A stretch of 64,000 nucleotides of DNA from Mesorhizobium sp. M1B.F.Ca.ET.045.04.1.1 (GTDB lineage Bacteria; Pseudomonadota; Alphaproteobacteria; Rhizobiales; Rhizobiaceae): positions 2,891,001-2,955,000 of the forward strand of contig NZ_CP034448.1 of assembly GCF_003952465.1 (NCBI RefSeq), given 5' to 3'. How positions within the stretch are numbered: position 1 is the stretch's first letter; the number at the start of each line of letters is the position of its first letter. Below are positions 8,410 through 16,941 of this stretch, one piece after another. The notes under the pieces are model-generated. The model ran no database searches. It saw only the letters and a list, made by a program, of their open reading frames with translations, and was not told the origin of the DNA. The translations under genes and the position numbers were made by a program.

Positions 8410-8618
8410 CAGCCGATCTTTGTCAGTGCACTTTCCTTGTGCGCGGCGACGTGATCGGTCTTGTCGCTCAGGATTTCATACTGCGGGTCGTTCTTCGACG
8501 CATGGCGACGATGCCCCTTGTAGTCGAAGTCCTGGTGATGGACCTTGATGATCTTGCCGCTGACCCGGCCGGCTTCTGAATTCCAGCTGACATGGTCGCC
8601 AATAGAATATTTCGTCAT
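8409..8618 (-). CDS. DUF2945 (HVA1, Tudor-like) family protein
   Basis: The 69-residue protein begins MTKYSIGDHVSWNSEAGRV and contains GKIIKVHH, YEILSDKTDHVAAHKESAL. This is the DUF2945/hypervirulence-associated TUDOR family: one small beta barrel, frequent in Rhizobiales and found in stress-induced loci. The start is set by a GGAGAAGAGAAG ribosome-binding region just upstream; a longer in-frame ATG at 8639 lacks that support. Confidence 0.85.
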   Translation of the reverse strand: MTKYSIGDHVSWNSEAGRVSGKIIKVHHQDFDYKGHRRHASKNDPQYEILSDKTDHVAAHKESALTKIG

Positions 8619-8678
8619 GATCTTCTCTTCTCCAATCATGTGAGGCGCCGCTCCAAATGTCAGGGCGTCTTACGAAAG

Positions 8679-8822
8679 CTAGACGAACATCATGATGACA
8701 ACCGCCCCGATGACTATCAGGACAAGCCCACCGATCAGCATGGGCAGCAGGCTGTTGTCCGGATCGATACCAGACTCAATCTCCCCCATCGCCTGCTCGT
8801 CGTTCTTTTTCGGCTCAGCCAT
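8679..8822 (-). CDS. 47-residue single-pass membrane protein
   Basis: The peptide begins MAEPKKNDEQAMGEIES and ends in one transmembrane helix (LLPMLIGGLVLIVIGAVVIM). The charged N-terminus and C-terminal anchor suggest a tail-anchored inner-membrane protein. GGAGACAAG precedes the ATG. It is the second small gene of a minus-strand group; the function is unknown. Confidence 0.6.
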   Translation of the reverse strand: MAEPKKNDEQAMGEIESGIDPDNSLLPMLIGGLVLIVIGAVVIMMFV

Positions 8823-8869
8823 GGCTTGTCTCCATCGGCGTAATCAGTGTGGGTCGAAGCTCCGCAACA

Positions 8870-9331
8870 TTATTTGCCATTGCGTGCTGCCTCAGTACGG
8901 GTGGGCGGTGTCGGGCCGCCGGGGAAGTCCTTGAGTGGCAGGTTGATGTCGGCAAGCGTGTAGCGGTCGAGGACGCTCTGGAAGGAGGCTATCGCTTCGC
9001 CGAACATGCTTGAAAGCTTGCAGCAGCCGGTGAGCACGCATTGGTTTCCGGTGGTAAAGCACTCCACAACAGCGAAATCCGGTTCGGTCAGCCGTATGAC
9101 GTCGCCGATCCGGATCATCTCGGGCCGGAGCCCCAGAGCGAGGCCGCCGGAGCGGCCGCGTACCGCCTTCAGGTAGCCGCCGCGCGTCAGGGTATTGGCG
9201 ACTTTGTTGAGATGCGTCTTCGACACCTTGAAGGTGCGGGCGGTTTCCTCGATCGTGATCAGGCGATCGCCGGCCGAGGCCGCGTACATCAACATCCTCA
9301 AGGCGAAGTCCGAGAAGTTGGTCAGCCTCAT
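8870..9331 (-). CDS. nsrR: Rrf2 family iron-sulphur regulator, NsrR-like
   Basis: The 153-residue protein starts MRLTNFSDFALRMLMY with an N-terminal winged helix (TIEETARTFKVSKTHLNKV). It carries the Rrf2 cysteines C91, C98 and C103/C104 in ECFTTGNQCVLTGCC. That spacing matches NsrR, whose [Fe-S] cluster senses nitric oxide. The start is taken at the Met that begins the conserved MRLT motif rather than 14 codons earlier. It lies downstream of a truncated haemoglobin gene on the same strand, and a palindrome of NsrR geometry precedes that gene. NO sensing is an inference from family and context. Confidence 0.88.
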   Translation of the reverse strand: MRLTNFSDFALRMLMYAASAGDRLITIEETARTFKVSKTHLNKVANTLTRGGYLKAVRGRSGGLALGLRPEMIRIGDVIRLTEPDFAVVECFTTGNQCVLTGCCKLSSMFGEAIASFQSVLDRYTLADINLPLKDFPGGPTPPTRTEAARNGK

Positions 9332-9391
9332 CGGCGGTTGCTCCTTGGATTGACTTGTCTTTATGGGAAGCACTCATTTGCCAATTCTGGG

Positions 9392-9856
9392 TCATAAGTC
9401 GTTCTCAGCGATCGGTTCGATGCCAATCGTTGTCTCGCCCCGGCTGAAGGCGACGGCCAGGCGAAAACTGTGGGCAATACGCAGGGCTCGATTCATGAAT
9501 AGCGCCGCAACGTCAGGCGGACAGATGTGGCGCACCGTGGCGCGAAACAGCTTCAGCCAACGCCGGAAATGCGCCTCGCTGAGGCCTACGATCGCGAGAT
9601 GTGGCGGCAAGGGCCGTCCTTCGTAGCGGGCCGTCCGCAGCAATGTCGCGGACCAGAAGTCACACATTTTTGCCAGATGACCCGGCCACTCGCCAGGCTG
9701 TATCCTCTCATGGAAGATAGGGCTTAGAAGCTCATCGCGGCGAATTTCATCATAAAAGCCGTGGACCACATCCCGGATCATGGTCTCATCCAGCACATCC
9801 GACAGCGGGACGCCATCGACGATGATCGTTCTGTTGCTCCGACTGTTTCCGCCCAT
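9392..9856 (-). CDS. group III truncated haemoglobin
   Basis: This 154-residue protein contains the truncated globin fold: VVHGFYDEIRRDELLSPIF (helices A-B), MCDFWSATLLRTARYEGRP (helix E) and LPPHLAI with proximal His86 (helix F), then HFRRWLKLFRATV. The pattern, with FYDEIR and W-x-S-x-L-L near helix E, is that of group III globins, which are thought to handle NO or oxygen under low oxygen. The start at 9856 is preferred; the frame is open to 10138 but the extra residues resemble non-coding sequence. It is followed by the Rrf2 gene, about 60 nt away, on the same strand. Confidence 0.88.
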   Translation of the reverse strand: MGGNSRSNRTIIVDGVPLSDVLDETMIRDVVHGFYDEIRRDELLSPIFHERIQPGEWPGHLAKMCDFWSATLLRTARYEGRPLPPHLAIVGLSEAHFRRWLKLFRATVRHICPPDVAALFMNRALRIAHSFRLAVAFSRGETTIGIEPIAENDL

Positions 9857-10055
9857 TTGCGCGTTACCGTCTTCCTCAAGGCCAATTTCAGCATTGTCTC
9901 CAGGACCCCGGCTTCGAGAGTTTCTTGCGAGTGCTTGCCGACCGCCGGCGCGAAGCTGCTTCGCGCGCACCGAAAACCCGCAAGCAAGCAGCCACGTCTT
10001 GCAAGATCGATGAGTTTGCTCACGGGGTCCTGATGGTCGACACAGCATTCCAACA

Positions 10056-10082
10056 AAAACATATATTGTCAATATATGTTTT
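10056..10082 (-). promoter_or_regulatory. palindromic operator of NsrR geometry
   Basis: The sequence reads AAAACATATATTG-T-CAATATATGTTTT, two perfect 13-bp arms about a single central base. NsrR operators have two 11-bp AT-rich arms with a 1-bp spacer, the same geometry. It lies some 200 nt before the haemoglobin start and upstream of the haemoglobin-Rrf2 gene pair. It could also be bound by another dimeric regulator. Confidence 0.6.
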
Positions 10083-10323
10083 AACGCGACCGCTAGTGAA
10101 AACGAGGTGCCATTAGCGGACCTTCTGGTGAACCCCACCCTTCGGTCGGCAGGATTTATCCTGAATGACGTGCTTGCGCCCCCTGCAATGCGTCGTCAAA
10201 GCGCGGGCAGGTTGGACATTCCGCATGGCGCACCATCGCGAAGGAAGACGCTAACGTGTTGGGCAGACAAGGGGGAATCGATACTCCACCCGGCGCCGAC
10301 GGCGTGCTTCCGCGACAAATTGA

Positions 10324-10366
10324 GCCTAGGCATTGTTGAACTGCGTCGGCGTGACAATGCCTAGGC
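10324..10366. repeat. inverted repeat spanning the EIIA stop codon
   Basis: GCCTAGGCATTGT at 10324 and its exact complement at 10354-10366 form 13-bp arms around a 17-nt loop. The left arm contains the stop region of the EIIA gene. No T-run follows, so it is an atypical terminator, a processing hairpin or a protein site. Confidence 0.6.
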
Positions 10367-10850
10367 CTGCTCTGCAGGGGCTCGAATTGGTGGAAAGGGC
10401 CGGAAACGGGTCAGTGCCGAGTATCGCCATCACCTCATTGGCTGACTGTGCCCCTCGCAGTCCCTCTCGAGTCCGAGGCGCCCGAAGCACCCGGCACGCC
10501 TGTGAGAGAACCGGGAGAAAAGTGGAAACGGCGGAGCACGGCCAGAGCAACGTATAGACGATGTCGACGGGCTCGTCGTCTGGCCCCTGGAAATCGACGG
10601 GCGGAGCCAGTCGCGTGAAAGACGCGACAGGCGAAGAGATCGTGTCGAACAAGACGTGTGGGACCGCGACGCCACGACCGATGCCGGTCGAGCCAAGGCA
10701 TTCGCTGCGCCAAAGACCACGGAGAACCAACTGCTCGTCGAGTCCTGATCTCCGTGCAATCCTGACAGCTATTCTCGACAAGGCCGAATGCTTTCCCTTT
10801 GTCGCGAGGTCAAGCGAAATGTCTTCTTCCGACAAGATGTATGGGATCAT
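10326..10850 (-). CDS. PTS EIIA domain protein (PtsN/fructose type)
   Basis: The 174-residue protein has the EIIA-Ntr/fructose layout: ISLDLATKGKHSALSRIA near the N-terminus, then GSTGIGRGVAVPHV with the phospho-accepting His65, and the C-terminal helix pair LPVLSQACRVLRAP. Proteins of this family accept phosphate from NPr and signal nitrogen, potassium or exopolysaccharide state in Rhizobiales. The start at 10850 is the Met just before the domain; a 33-codon extension looks non-coding. The final codons fall within a 13-bp-arm inverted repeat. Confidence 0.82.
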   Translation of the reverse strand: MIPYILSEEDISLDLATKGKHSALSRIAVRIARRSGLDEQLVLRGLWRSECLGSTGIGRGVAVPHVLFDTISSPVASFTRLAPPVDFQGPDDEPVDIVYTLLWPCSAVSTFLPVLSQACRVLRAPRTREGLRGAQSANEVMAILGTDPFPALSTNSSPCRAGLGIVTPTQFNNA

Positions 10851-10938
10851 CACTGTCGCCTCTAAGCGATCTCGAACAGGGGCTCGGCCAAACAGCCAAC
10901 CCAAGGCATGTTCAATCTGTACTGGAAACCTGACTATC

Positions 10939-10973
10939 CCCGGACGCAAAGCCAGGGCCTTTTCGCGTCCGGG
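10939..10973. repeat. GC-rich hairpin upstream of the EIIA gene
   Basis: CCCGGACGC at 10939-10947 and GCGTCCGGG at 10965-10973 are perfect 9-bp complements with a 17-nt loop. It lies about 90 nt before the EIIA start, between two genes. Use as a terminator or leader structure cannot be told apart from sequence. Confidence 0.5.
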
Positions 10974-11287
10974 CTAGAGGCCCGCTTTGAGACGCTGCGG
11001 GTCTCGCCGGAAGGTTACAGTCATAATATGCATAGCAACTAAAACGTAATGACGGCTTTTTCGAAATCAAGCGGCGCGACGCCGGCGGTCGCCTTGGGGC
11101 CTATTCGGTGTATTGCAAGGAGTTCCCCCAAATCAACCATGGCGCGTCCTCGACTCGGTTTCGCGACCCCATCGCCATGATTTGGAGTCTTGGCGATGCG
11201 CATTCCAGAGGTTTCGCTATCGAATGCGTGAAGAGAATTGCCTGACTGCGGACCGGATTCCAAACGTAACCAAACAGCGCAAAAATA
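10974..11287. other. intergenic stretch, no confident gene
   Basis: Between the EIIA gene and the first operator of the LysR regulon there are only short open frames, the longest being an 84-codon minus-strand one with no recognisable features. Confidence 0.4.
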
Positions 11288-11319
11288 ATGCACTGAAATG
11301 CTAGTTAATTTCGTTTGAC
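11288..11319 (+). promoter_or_regulatory. LysR-regulon element, site A
   Basis: The half-site ATGC and the box CGTTTGAC are separated by exactly 20 nt, with the shared AAATGC and TTAATTT inside. The same layout occurs at 14207, 18915 and, inverted, 24378. It lies about 130 nt before the secreted-protein/cupredoxin pair and points towards it. Confidence 0.7.
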
Positions 11320-11447
11320 GAACATAGCCATCTTCTCCTTGCTGGGCGAGCCCGAACGGGCCGTGTCAGCGCGACAGGGATCGGATTTCAAGCCTTCCAA
11401 TTTTTGGGCTGCCGCGCGGCTTCTTATCCAACCAAGGAGTTACCGTG

Positions 11448-11861
11448 ATGAAAAAGCTTGCCCTCGCAGTTGTCGTGACAATGGCCAGTTCGCTTTGTGC
11501 CATGGCGGCGAGCGATGTCACCAAATCTCCGCCCCCCGCTCCTTACGAACAGGTCAGCAAACTCGTGAAATTGCCCGACTTCCTTCCGGGCATGGGCCAG
11601 CTCTTCGTCGATCCGGCGACATTGCCTGCGGGTCCGTTCCTTGCCTATGACCACGCCGGCAAGCTTGTCAGCACCATCTACATGCTGCCGATCAAGGATC
11701 TCAATCCGGACAAAGGTTTTGACAAGCTCGCGGCGCCGGGCGGCGATGTCGACCATGTCGACGTTTACTACAATGCCGGGCACCCGGGCGTTCCGGAACC
11801 GCATGTCCACGTCGTGCTGTGGCATGTCCCGGCCGCCGACGAAGCGCGGGTCGCCAAATGA
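11448..11861 (+). CDS. secreted His-rich protein (DUF5602-like)
   Basis: The 137-residue precursor has a signal peptide of about 20 residues ([19 protein letters not shown]). Its C-terminal part is dense in His and aromatic residues: [24 protein letters not shown]. Those histidines would suit metal binding in the periplasm, but that is inference; I recognise the layout only as DUF5602-like. AAGGAG lies 8 nt before the ATG. The stop overlaps the next gene's ATG (ATGATG), so it is coupled to the cupredoxin. Confidence 0.75.
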   Translation: MKKLALAVVVTMASSLCAMAASDVTKSPPPAPYEQVSKLVKLPDFLPGMGQLFVDPATLPAGPFLAYDHAGKLVSTIYMLPIKDLNPDKGFDKLAAPGGDVDHVDVYYNAGHPGVPEPHVHVVLWHVPAADEARVAK

Positions 11862-12382
11862 TGCTCACGCGTCGTCAGGTGCTGGGCGGGGGCGGCGGGC
11901 TCGTCGCCGCCCTTTCCCTCTCTTCCCAGGTCGCGTGGGCCGACGACGTGGTGGAAATCAGGATGCAAGGGCGCGACGACGGCTCACAGGTCTGGTTCGA
12001 CCCGATAGGCATTCTGATCAAGCCAGGGCAGACTGTCCGCTGGACAAATCTCAATTCCGGCAATTCGCACACGGCAACTGCCTACAGTCCGGCCAACTCC
12101 GATCGGCCGCGCCGCATCCCCAAGACGGCAAGACCTTGGGATTCCGGCTACCTCCTGCCCAACGAGAGCTTTTCGGTTACCCTCACCGAACAGGGGACCT
12201 ATGACTACTACTGCGTCCCGCATGAGCACGCGGGGATGGTCGGCCGCATCATCGTCGGCGCGCCTGAGGCGCATGACTGGAGTGAAATGGTCGGCGCGGA
12301 TGGCGATTTGCCGGAGGCGGCCCTCAGGGCATTTCCGAACGTCGAAGACATCATGACACAAGGAATCATCCGGCGTGGTTAG
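11858..12382 (+). CDS. periplasmic cupredoxin (plastocyanin/pseudoazurin type)
   Basis: The 174-residue protein starts with a Tat-like signal ([13 protein letters not shown]) followed by a cleavage-type AWA. It carries a type 1 copper site: His71 in NSHTATAY, and Cys119, His122 and Met127 in [11 protein letters not shown]. That spacing equals plastocyanin and amicyanin, which shuttle electrons in the periplasm. Residues after about 140 form an extra C-terminal tail. It is coupled to the His-rich secreted protein and lies in the regulon block with a GMC dehydrogenase and a cytochrome c, so it may accept electrons from them or pass them to an oxidase. Confidence 0.88.
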   Translation: MMLTRRQVLGGGGGLVAALSLSSQVAWADDVVEIRMQGRDDGSQVWFDPIGILIKPGQTVRWTNLNSGNSHTATAYSPANSDRPRRIPKTARPWDSGYLLPNESFSVTLTEQGTYDYYCVPHEHAGMVGRIIVGAPEAHDWSEMVGADGDLPEAALRAFPNVEDIMTQGIIRRG

Positions 12383-12488
12383 ATCATGCCCACGAAGAAA
12401 GCCTGACTGAACAGGAGGACTGAGTACGACGATCAGACTGGGGGCGCGGCTTCCTTGGCTATCGTCAGTGACGGCAGGGGGCGGCTTC

Positions 12489-13346
12489 ATGACGGACAAG
12501 GTGTATCCATGCGAAAACAAATCGCAGTCTCAACTAGAACGAGACGGGCGCTCCCAGTTGCCGGCCGCTTCCCTCGATGCCTTAACCGCAATCGAACGAC
12601 GCGAGCATACGGCTTATCGGCTTGCCGCGTTGGGCGAGATGACGAGCGGCATCGCCCACGATTTCAGAAACCTGCTGGCGGTCATCGAATCCGGGCTGAG
12701 GCTCGCGGAAAAAAGAGCCGACGAGCCCGAACGTGTGCGTGCCTTCATTGCGATGGCGCGGGAAGGGATCGATCGCGGGATCGATTTGACCTCGCAACTG
12801 CTCGCTTTCGCAAAGCACCGGGAACTCGAAGCACATGCTGGCGACCTGAATGAATTCCTCAGGTCCTTCGAGCCGTTGCTGAGGTACGGCGCCGGACCCG
12901 ACATACGCGTCCGGCTTGAACTTTCCTCCGATATTCCGGATTGCCTGATCGATCCCGCGCTATTCGACACCGCGGTGCTCAATCTCATCGTCAACGCGCG
13001 GGACGCCATGCCCGACGGTGGCGAGATCGGGATCGTAACCGAGCCATTGGTGCAGGAGACCGCGACGCCTGACCCGCCGGGACCAGGAACCTTCGTTTGT
13101 GTTCGCGTCAAGGACCAAGGCTGCGGCATGACCGCGGAAGTCCTGCGAAAGGCGTTCGATCCGTTCTTCACCACCAAAGGCGAGAAGGGCACCGGCATAG
13201 GGCTGTCACAGGTGCAGGCATTGATACGGATGGTTGGCGGCCATGTCCGCATTGCAAGCGAACCGGGGCTTGGGACGACAGTCGACCTGCTGTTCCCTTC
13301 GATCCAACCGGAAGCCGAGGTCTCATCAAAAGTACCTATGGCTTGA
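12489..13346 (+). CDS. sensor histidine kinase without recognisable input domain
   Basis: The 285-residue protein has a HisKA motif, LGEMTSGIAHDFRNLLAVI, with the phospho-accepting His57. A GHKL ATPase follows: N-box NLIVNARDAM, G1 VKDQGCGM, F-box FDPFFTTK, G2 GTGIGLSQV. There are no transmembrane segments or PAS/GAF domain in the 40 residues before HisKA, so it is likely cytosolic and responds through a partner. No response regulator is adjacent. A GTG 21 nt upstream (12468) is an alternative start. Its end overlaps the convergent LysR gene by 11 nt. Confidence 0.85.
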   Translation: MTDKVYPCENKSQSQLERDGRSQLPAASLDALTAIERREHTAYRLAALGEMTSGIAHDFRNLLAVIESGLRLAEKRADEPERVRAFIAMAREGIDRGIDLTSQLLAFAKHRELEAHAGDLNEFLRSFEPLLRYGAGPDIRVRLELSSDIPDCLIDPALFDTAVLNLIVNARDAMPDGGEIGIVTEPLVQETATPDPPGPGTFVCVRVKDQGCGMTAEVLRKAFDPFFTTKGEKGTGIGLSQVQALIRMVGGHVRIASEPGLGTTVDLLFPSIQPEAEVSSKVPMA

Positions 13347-14187
13347 TGTCGCCGTCCGCAACAGCATGCAGTCCCGCCAAGGCAGGGCCTACCGCACTCT
13401 CGTCCGCACTTGCGGATTGCACTGCGTAAACCGGATAGGAGAACTGCGGCATTTCAGGCACAAGATGAAGCCGACCGGCCTCTATGTGGGGTTGCACTGA
13501 GCTCATTCTGAAATATCCGGAGCCGCCCGTCGCAAGAACATAGCTCAGTGCGAGCGGTCCCAAATCGAAAGAAAGGTCCGGCGCAGCACTCGGGAAATTC
13601 ATCCCGTGGTGGAGTCCAAAATCCGGCCCCCAATCCATATAAACATAATCGGATTCGTCCAGGACGCGCGCTTCGGAATTTGTAGTTACGAGGACGAGTT
13701 TTTCGTCGATAAGCAGATCGATCTTCAAACCCGGTCTGTGGGGCGGCGCGTACATGATTGCCAAGTCGACCAGTCCCGACGCGACCTGGTTGATCAAATC
13801 CTGCGGCACGTCGACGTGTACTCTAAGCGCAATATCCTGAAGCGAGCGGCGCATCCATCGGACCCAATCGAGCAGAAGAGGTTGCGCAAGGCTGACTTCG
13901 CTGCCGACCGTGAGAACAGCTCGGCGGCCCGGCGGCACGGCAACCTGATGAAGGGTGCGCTGCCATAGCTGGACGAACATCGGCGCGTGACGCAGGAACT
14001 GTTCGCCAGCAGGGGTGAGCGAAGCTCCACCCTTGTGCCGGACGAAGAGCGCGCGGCCGAGCTGTTGCTCAAGGTTGCGGATACGCGCGCTCACCGTCGT
14101 TTGAGCCACGTTCAGGCGTTCAGCGGCCCGAATGAAACTCCCGGTCGAAACGATCTCGATAAAGGTACGGGCGAGTTCAATGTCCAT
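13336..14187 (-). CDS. LysR family transcriptional regulator
   Basis: The 283-residue protein starts MDIELARTFIEIVSTGSF and has the LysR winged helix (FIRAAERLNVAQTTVSARI) in residues 5-65, then a substrate-binding domain ending around FDLGPLALSYVLATGGSGYF. The start is the Met at the conserved MDIEL; a 12-codon extension is open but unneeded. It diverges from the dehydrogenase genes at 14377, with a 32-bp element (14207-14238) in the gap. The same element precedes three other operons in the block, so this is the most likely regulator. A broken paralogue is at 24436. Confidence 0.88.
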   Translation of the reverse strand: MDIELARTFIEIVSTGSFIRAAERLNVAQTTVSARIRNLEQQLGRALFVRHKGGASLTPAGEQFLRHAPMFVQLWQRTLHQVAVPPGRRAVLTVGSEVSLAQPLLLDWVRWMRRSLQDIALRVHVDVPQDLINQVASGLVDLAIMYAPPHRPGLKIDLLIDEKLVLVTTNSEARVLDESDYVYMDWGPDFGLHHGMNFPSAAPDLSFDLGPLALSYVLATGGSGYFRMSSVQPHIEAGRLHLVPEMPQFSYPVYAVQSASADESAVGPALAGLHAVADGDIKP

Positions 14188-14206
14188 ATCGCGGATAGCA
14201 TAAAAA

Positions 14207-14238
14207 TTGCGCTTAAATGTCAATGAATTTCGTTTGCC
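14207..14238 (+). promoter_or_regulatory. LysR-regulon element, site B
   Basis: TTGC is followed after exactly 20 nt by CGTTTGCC; the spacer holds AAATGT and GAATTT. It sits 20 nt from the start of the divergent LysR gene and about 140 nt before the dehydrogenase subunit gene, the classic position for a LysR-type operator. Confidence 0.75.
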
Positions 14239-14376
14239 ACATAACGAGCGCGAACATTAGGCTTCAGGAAATCCACCGAGGCTTAGCGCTGGATGCTGCG
14301 CAGCGCCGGGTTGGTGCGGGCGCGAGCCCTCTCCAACCTCACCCACCGTTTTGCCTGCAGCGTCACAGGAGAAATC

Positions 14377-15141
14377 ATGTCGACGAAAGAGAAAAGCGAC
14401 CGGGGCGATGTAGGACGTCGTGACTTTCTGAAACTGTTCGGCGCGGCCGGGGCGGCCGCAGGCACCCTGCCGTTTAGCGGATCCGCATCGGCGGACGAAA
14501 CCATGGCTGCGGCCTCCGATACGAAACATCATCACGTGACCGCCGCCACTGACCCTCATGCTGGAGGGCCTGGCTATGAATTCTTCAACGTGAACGAGTC
14601 CGCCTTCATCGAAGCGGCGGTCGATACACTCATTCCAAGCGACGCAACCGGTCCCGGCGCCAAGGAACTTGGCGTAGCGACCTACATCGACCGGCAGATG
14701 GCCGGCGGATACGGCAAGGGCGACCGGCTGTACCTTGAAGGGCCGTTCGGCGAGGGCACGCCGGAGCAAGGCTATCAACTGCCGATGACGCCGTCGGAAT
14801 TGATTCGGGCCGGCATCGCCGATGTCAGCGCCTATGTGCAGAAGGAGCGCAAGAGCACCTTCGACGGCTTGTCGGCAAAAGACCGTGCCGCAGTGATGGC
14901 CGACCTCGACAGCAAGAAGGTCGAGCTTCCGACAGTGCCGACGGCGACCTTCTTTGGGCTCCTGCTGCAGCTCACGATCGAGGGTTATTTCGCGGACCCG
15001 ATGTATGGCGGGAACAAAGGCGCGGCTGCCTGGAAGATGATCGGCTTCCCCGGCGCGGACGCCATGTACGCGGACAAGATCGAGCCGTTCCGGAACAAAC
15101 CCTACAAGGCTGAGCCGAAGGGCATCCAGGACCTCATTTGA
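14377..15141 (+). CDS. gluconate 2-dehydrogenase-type subunit 3, Tat-exported
   Basis: The 254-residue protein has a twin-arginine signal (GRRDFLKLFGAAGAAAG) followed by an Ala-rich hydrophobic region. The mature part has the subunit-3 pattern: FFNVNESAFIEAAVDTLIPSD, YIDRQMAGGYG, and a C-terminal GFPGADAMYADKI. This small subunit accompanies FAD-containing GMC dehydrogenases and helps them be exported and assembled. An AGGAGAAAT region precedes the ATG. The flavoprotein gene follows 27 nt later, so they form one operon. Confidence 0.88.
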   Translation: MSTKEKSDRGDVGRRDFLKLFGAAGAAAGTLPFSGSASADETMAAASDTKHHHVTAATDPHAGGPGYEFFNVNESAFIEAAVDTLIPSDATGPGAKELGVATYIDRQMAGGYGKGDRLYLEGPFGEGTPEQGYQLPMTPSELIRAGIADVSAYVQKERKSTFDGLSAKDRAAVMADLDSKKVELPTVPTATFFGLLLQLTIEGYFADPMYGGNKGAAAWKMIGFPGADAMYADKIEPFRNKPYKAEPKGIQDLI

Positions 15142-15168
15142 CCGGCGGAAGAAGAAGGAGACTTTGAC

Positions 15169-16938
15169 ATGGCCACCAAACTGAACGCTGTCGATGTCCT
15201 GATTGTCGGCCTTGGATGGACAGGCGGCATCATCGCTAAGGAGCTTGCGTCCACCAAGCTGAAGATCGTCGCCCTCGAGCGGGGAGGCCCGCGCGACACC
15301 AATCCGGACTTCATCGACCCGGAAATCCATGACGAATTGCGCTACGCCGCCCGTCACGACCTCATGCAGAATGTGCGGCGGGAAACCATCACGTTCCGCA
15401 ACAACGGATCGCAAACGGCGCTGCCGATGCGTCAACTTGGCTCGTTCCTGCCCGGCCAGGGCGTTGGTGGCGCGGGCGTGCACTGGAACGGCGTGACCTG
15501 GCGCTGGCTCGAGTGGGACCATCAGCCGCGCACCCGGACCGTCGACAAGTACGGCGAAAAGATCATCCCGTCGGACATGCACCTGCAGGACTGGCCGATC
15601 ACCTATGACGATCTCGAGCCCTATTACGACAAGTTTGAAAAGACCTGCGGCACCTCCGGCAAGGCCGGCAATATCAATGGCCGAAAGATCGACGGCGGCA
15701 ACATCTTCGAGGGATCGCGAAAGGAAGAGTACCCCAATCCTCCGATGATTGCCGCGCAGAGCATGGTGATGTTCGAGAAGGCTACCCGCAACCTCGGCTA
15801 CCACCCTTTCCCCAACCCGTCGTCGAACGCGTCAAGGGACTATGTCAATCCCGATGGCGTGGCCTTCGGCCAATGTCACTATTGTGGTTTTTGCGAACGT
15901 TTCGGTTGCGAGGCCAATGCCAAGGCGAGCCCGCACTTCACCGTCATTCCGCTGGCGCTGAAGAACCCGAATTTCGAACTGCGCACAAATTCGATCGTGC
16001 TGAAGGTCAATCTCGACTCGACCCGCAAGAAGGCGGTCAGCGTCAGCTACCTCGATGCACGAGGCCGCGAGTTCGAACAGCCTGCCGACCTCATCGTCCT
16101 GTCGGCCTACGCGCTCGGCAACGTCAGTCTGCTGCTGCAGTCGAGGATCGGTGTGCCCTACGACCCCGCAACGGGCAAGGGCGTGGTCGGCCGGAACTAT
16201 GCCTATCAGTGCGGTGGCGGGGCTACCGCCTTCTTCGACAAGAAAACTATCCTCAATCGCTACATGGGCGCCGGCGCGCTCGGCACCTGCATGGATGATT
16301 TCAACGGCGACAACTACGATTTCGTGAAAGCCGGCTACATCGGCGGCGGCGGCATCAGCTGCAGCAACTCGGGCGCCCGGCCCATCCAGTCGCATCCAAC
16401 GCCCCACGGCACGCCGCGGTGGGGCTCCGACTGGAAGAAAGCAGTGGTCGACAATTATGACCACGCGGCCAGTGTCGGCAATCAGGGCGCGGTGATGGCC
16501 TACCGCCAAAACTATCTGAGCCTTGATCCGACCTATACGGACGTTTTTGGGCGTCCCCTCATGAGGATGACATTCGACTTCCAGGACAACGAGATAAAAC
16601 AGATGAACGCTCAGGCCGACATCTGCGTGACCATCGCAAAGGAGATGGGCGCCACCAGGGTCGATCGAAGCGTGCCGCTGATACCCTACTCGATCGTGCC
16701 ATATCAGAGCACTCACAACACAGGCGGAGCGGTTTTCGGCGCCGACCCAAGCACCAGCGTACTGAACAAGTATCTTCAGGTCTGGGATGTTCCGAACGTG
16801 TTCGTCACCGGCGCTTGCGTGTTTCCACAGAACGCCGGGAAGAACCCGACCGGGCCAGTAGGCGCTCTGGCGTACTGGGCAGCGGACGCGATCAAGCATC
16901 AGTACCTCAAGAATCCCGGCCCCCTGGTTGACGCCTGA
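15169..16938 (+). CDS. GMC family FAD dehydrogenase, large subunit
   Basis: The 589-residue protein binds FAD through VDVLIVGLGWTGGIIAKELA (residues 8-27), with GGAGVHWNGVTWRW and CHYCGFCERFGC in the middle; the last is a Cys cluster typical of membrane-associated sorbitol/gluconate dehydrogenases. The C-terminus has the GMC active-site region (SIVPYQSTHNTGGA ... NPTGPVGALAYWAADAI). It has no signal of its own; the Tat signal is on subunit 3, so it is probably exported with it. The expected reaction is periplasmic oxidation of a sugar or alcohol, with electrons passed to the cytochrome c encoded next. The substrate is unknown. Confidence 0.9.
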   Translation: MATKLNAVDVLIVGLGWTGGIIAKELASTKLKIVALERGGPRDTNPDFIDPEIHDELRYAARHDLMQNVRRETITFRNNGSQTALPMRQLGSFLPGQGVGGAGVHWNGVTWRWLEWDHQPRTRTVDKYGEKIIPSDMHLQDWPITYDDLEPYYDKFEKTCGTSGKAGNINGRKIDGGNIFEGSRKEEYPNPPMIAAQSMVMFEKATRNLGYHPFPNPSSNASRDYVNPDGVAFGQCHYCGFCERFGCEANAKASPHFTVIPLALKNPNFELRTNSIVLKVNLDSTRKKAVSVSYLDARGREFEQPADLIVLSAYALGNVSLLLQSRIGVPYDPATGKGVVGRNYAYQCGGGATAFFDKKTILNRYMGAGALGTCMDDFNGDNYDFVKAGYIGGGGISCSNSGARPIQSHPTPHGTPRWGSDWKKAVVDNYDHAASVGNQGAVMAYRQNYLSLDPTYTDVFGRPLMRMTFDFQDNEIKQMNAQADICVTIAKEMGATRVDRSVPLIPYSIVPYQSTHNTGGAVFGADPSTSVLNKYLQVWDVPNVFVTGACVFPQNAGKNPTGPVGALAYWAADAIKHQYLKNPGPLVDA

Positions 16939-16941
16939 TAC

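Noticed and set aside
9778..10062. 94-codon minus-strand frame starting within the NsrR-like palindrome
   Set aside because: Its start codon lies inside the operator and it overlaps the haemoglobin start. The translation has some protein-like stretches but no family, so it is kept only as a possible leader.
11258..11285. Possible fifth operator near the TCCAAACG sequence, minus strand
   Set aside because: TTGC and CGTTTG are only 12 nt apart, not 20, and no gene starts on the correct side.
11039..11293. 84-codon minus-strand frame
   Set aside because: No ribosome-binding site, no motif, and it reads into operator site A.
14257..15804. Long minus-strand open frame of over 500 codons
   Set aside because: It lies opposite the dehydrogenase subunit genes, is rich in Arg/His/Val in the manner of antisense frames, and has no family motif.
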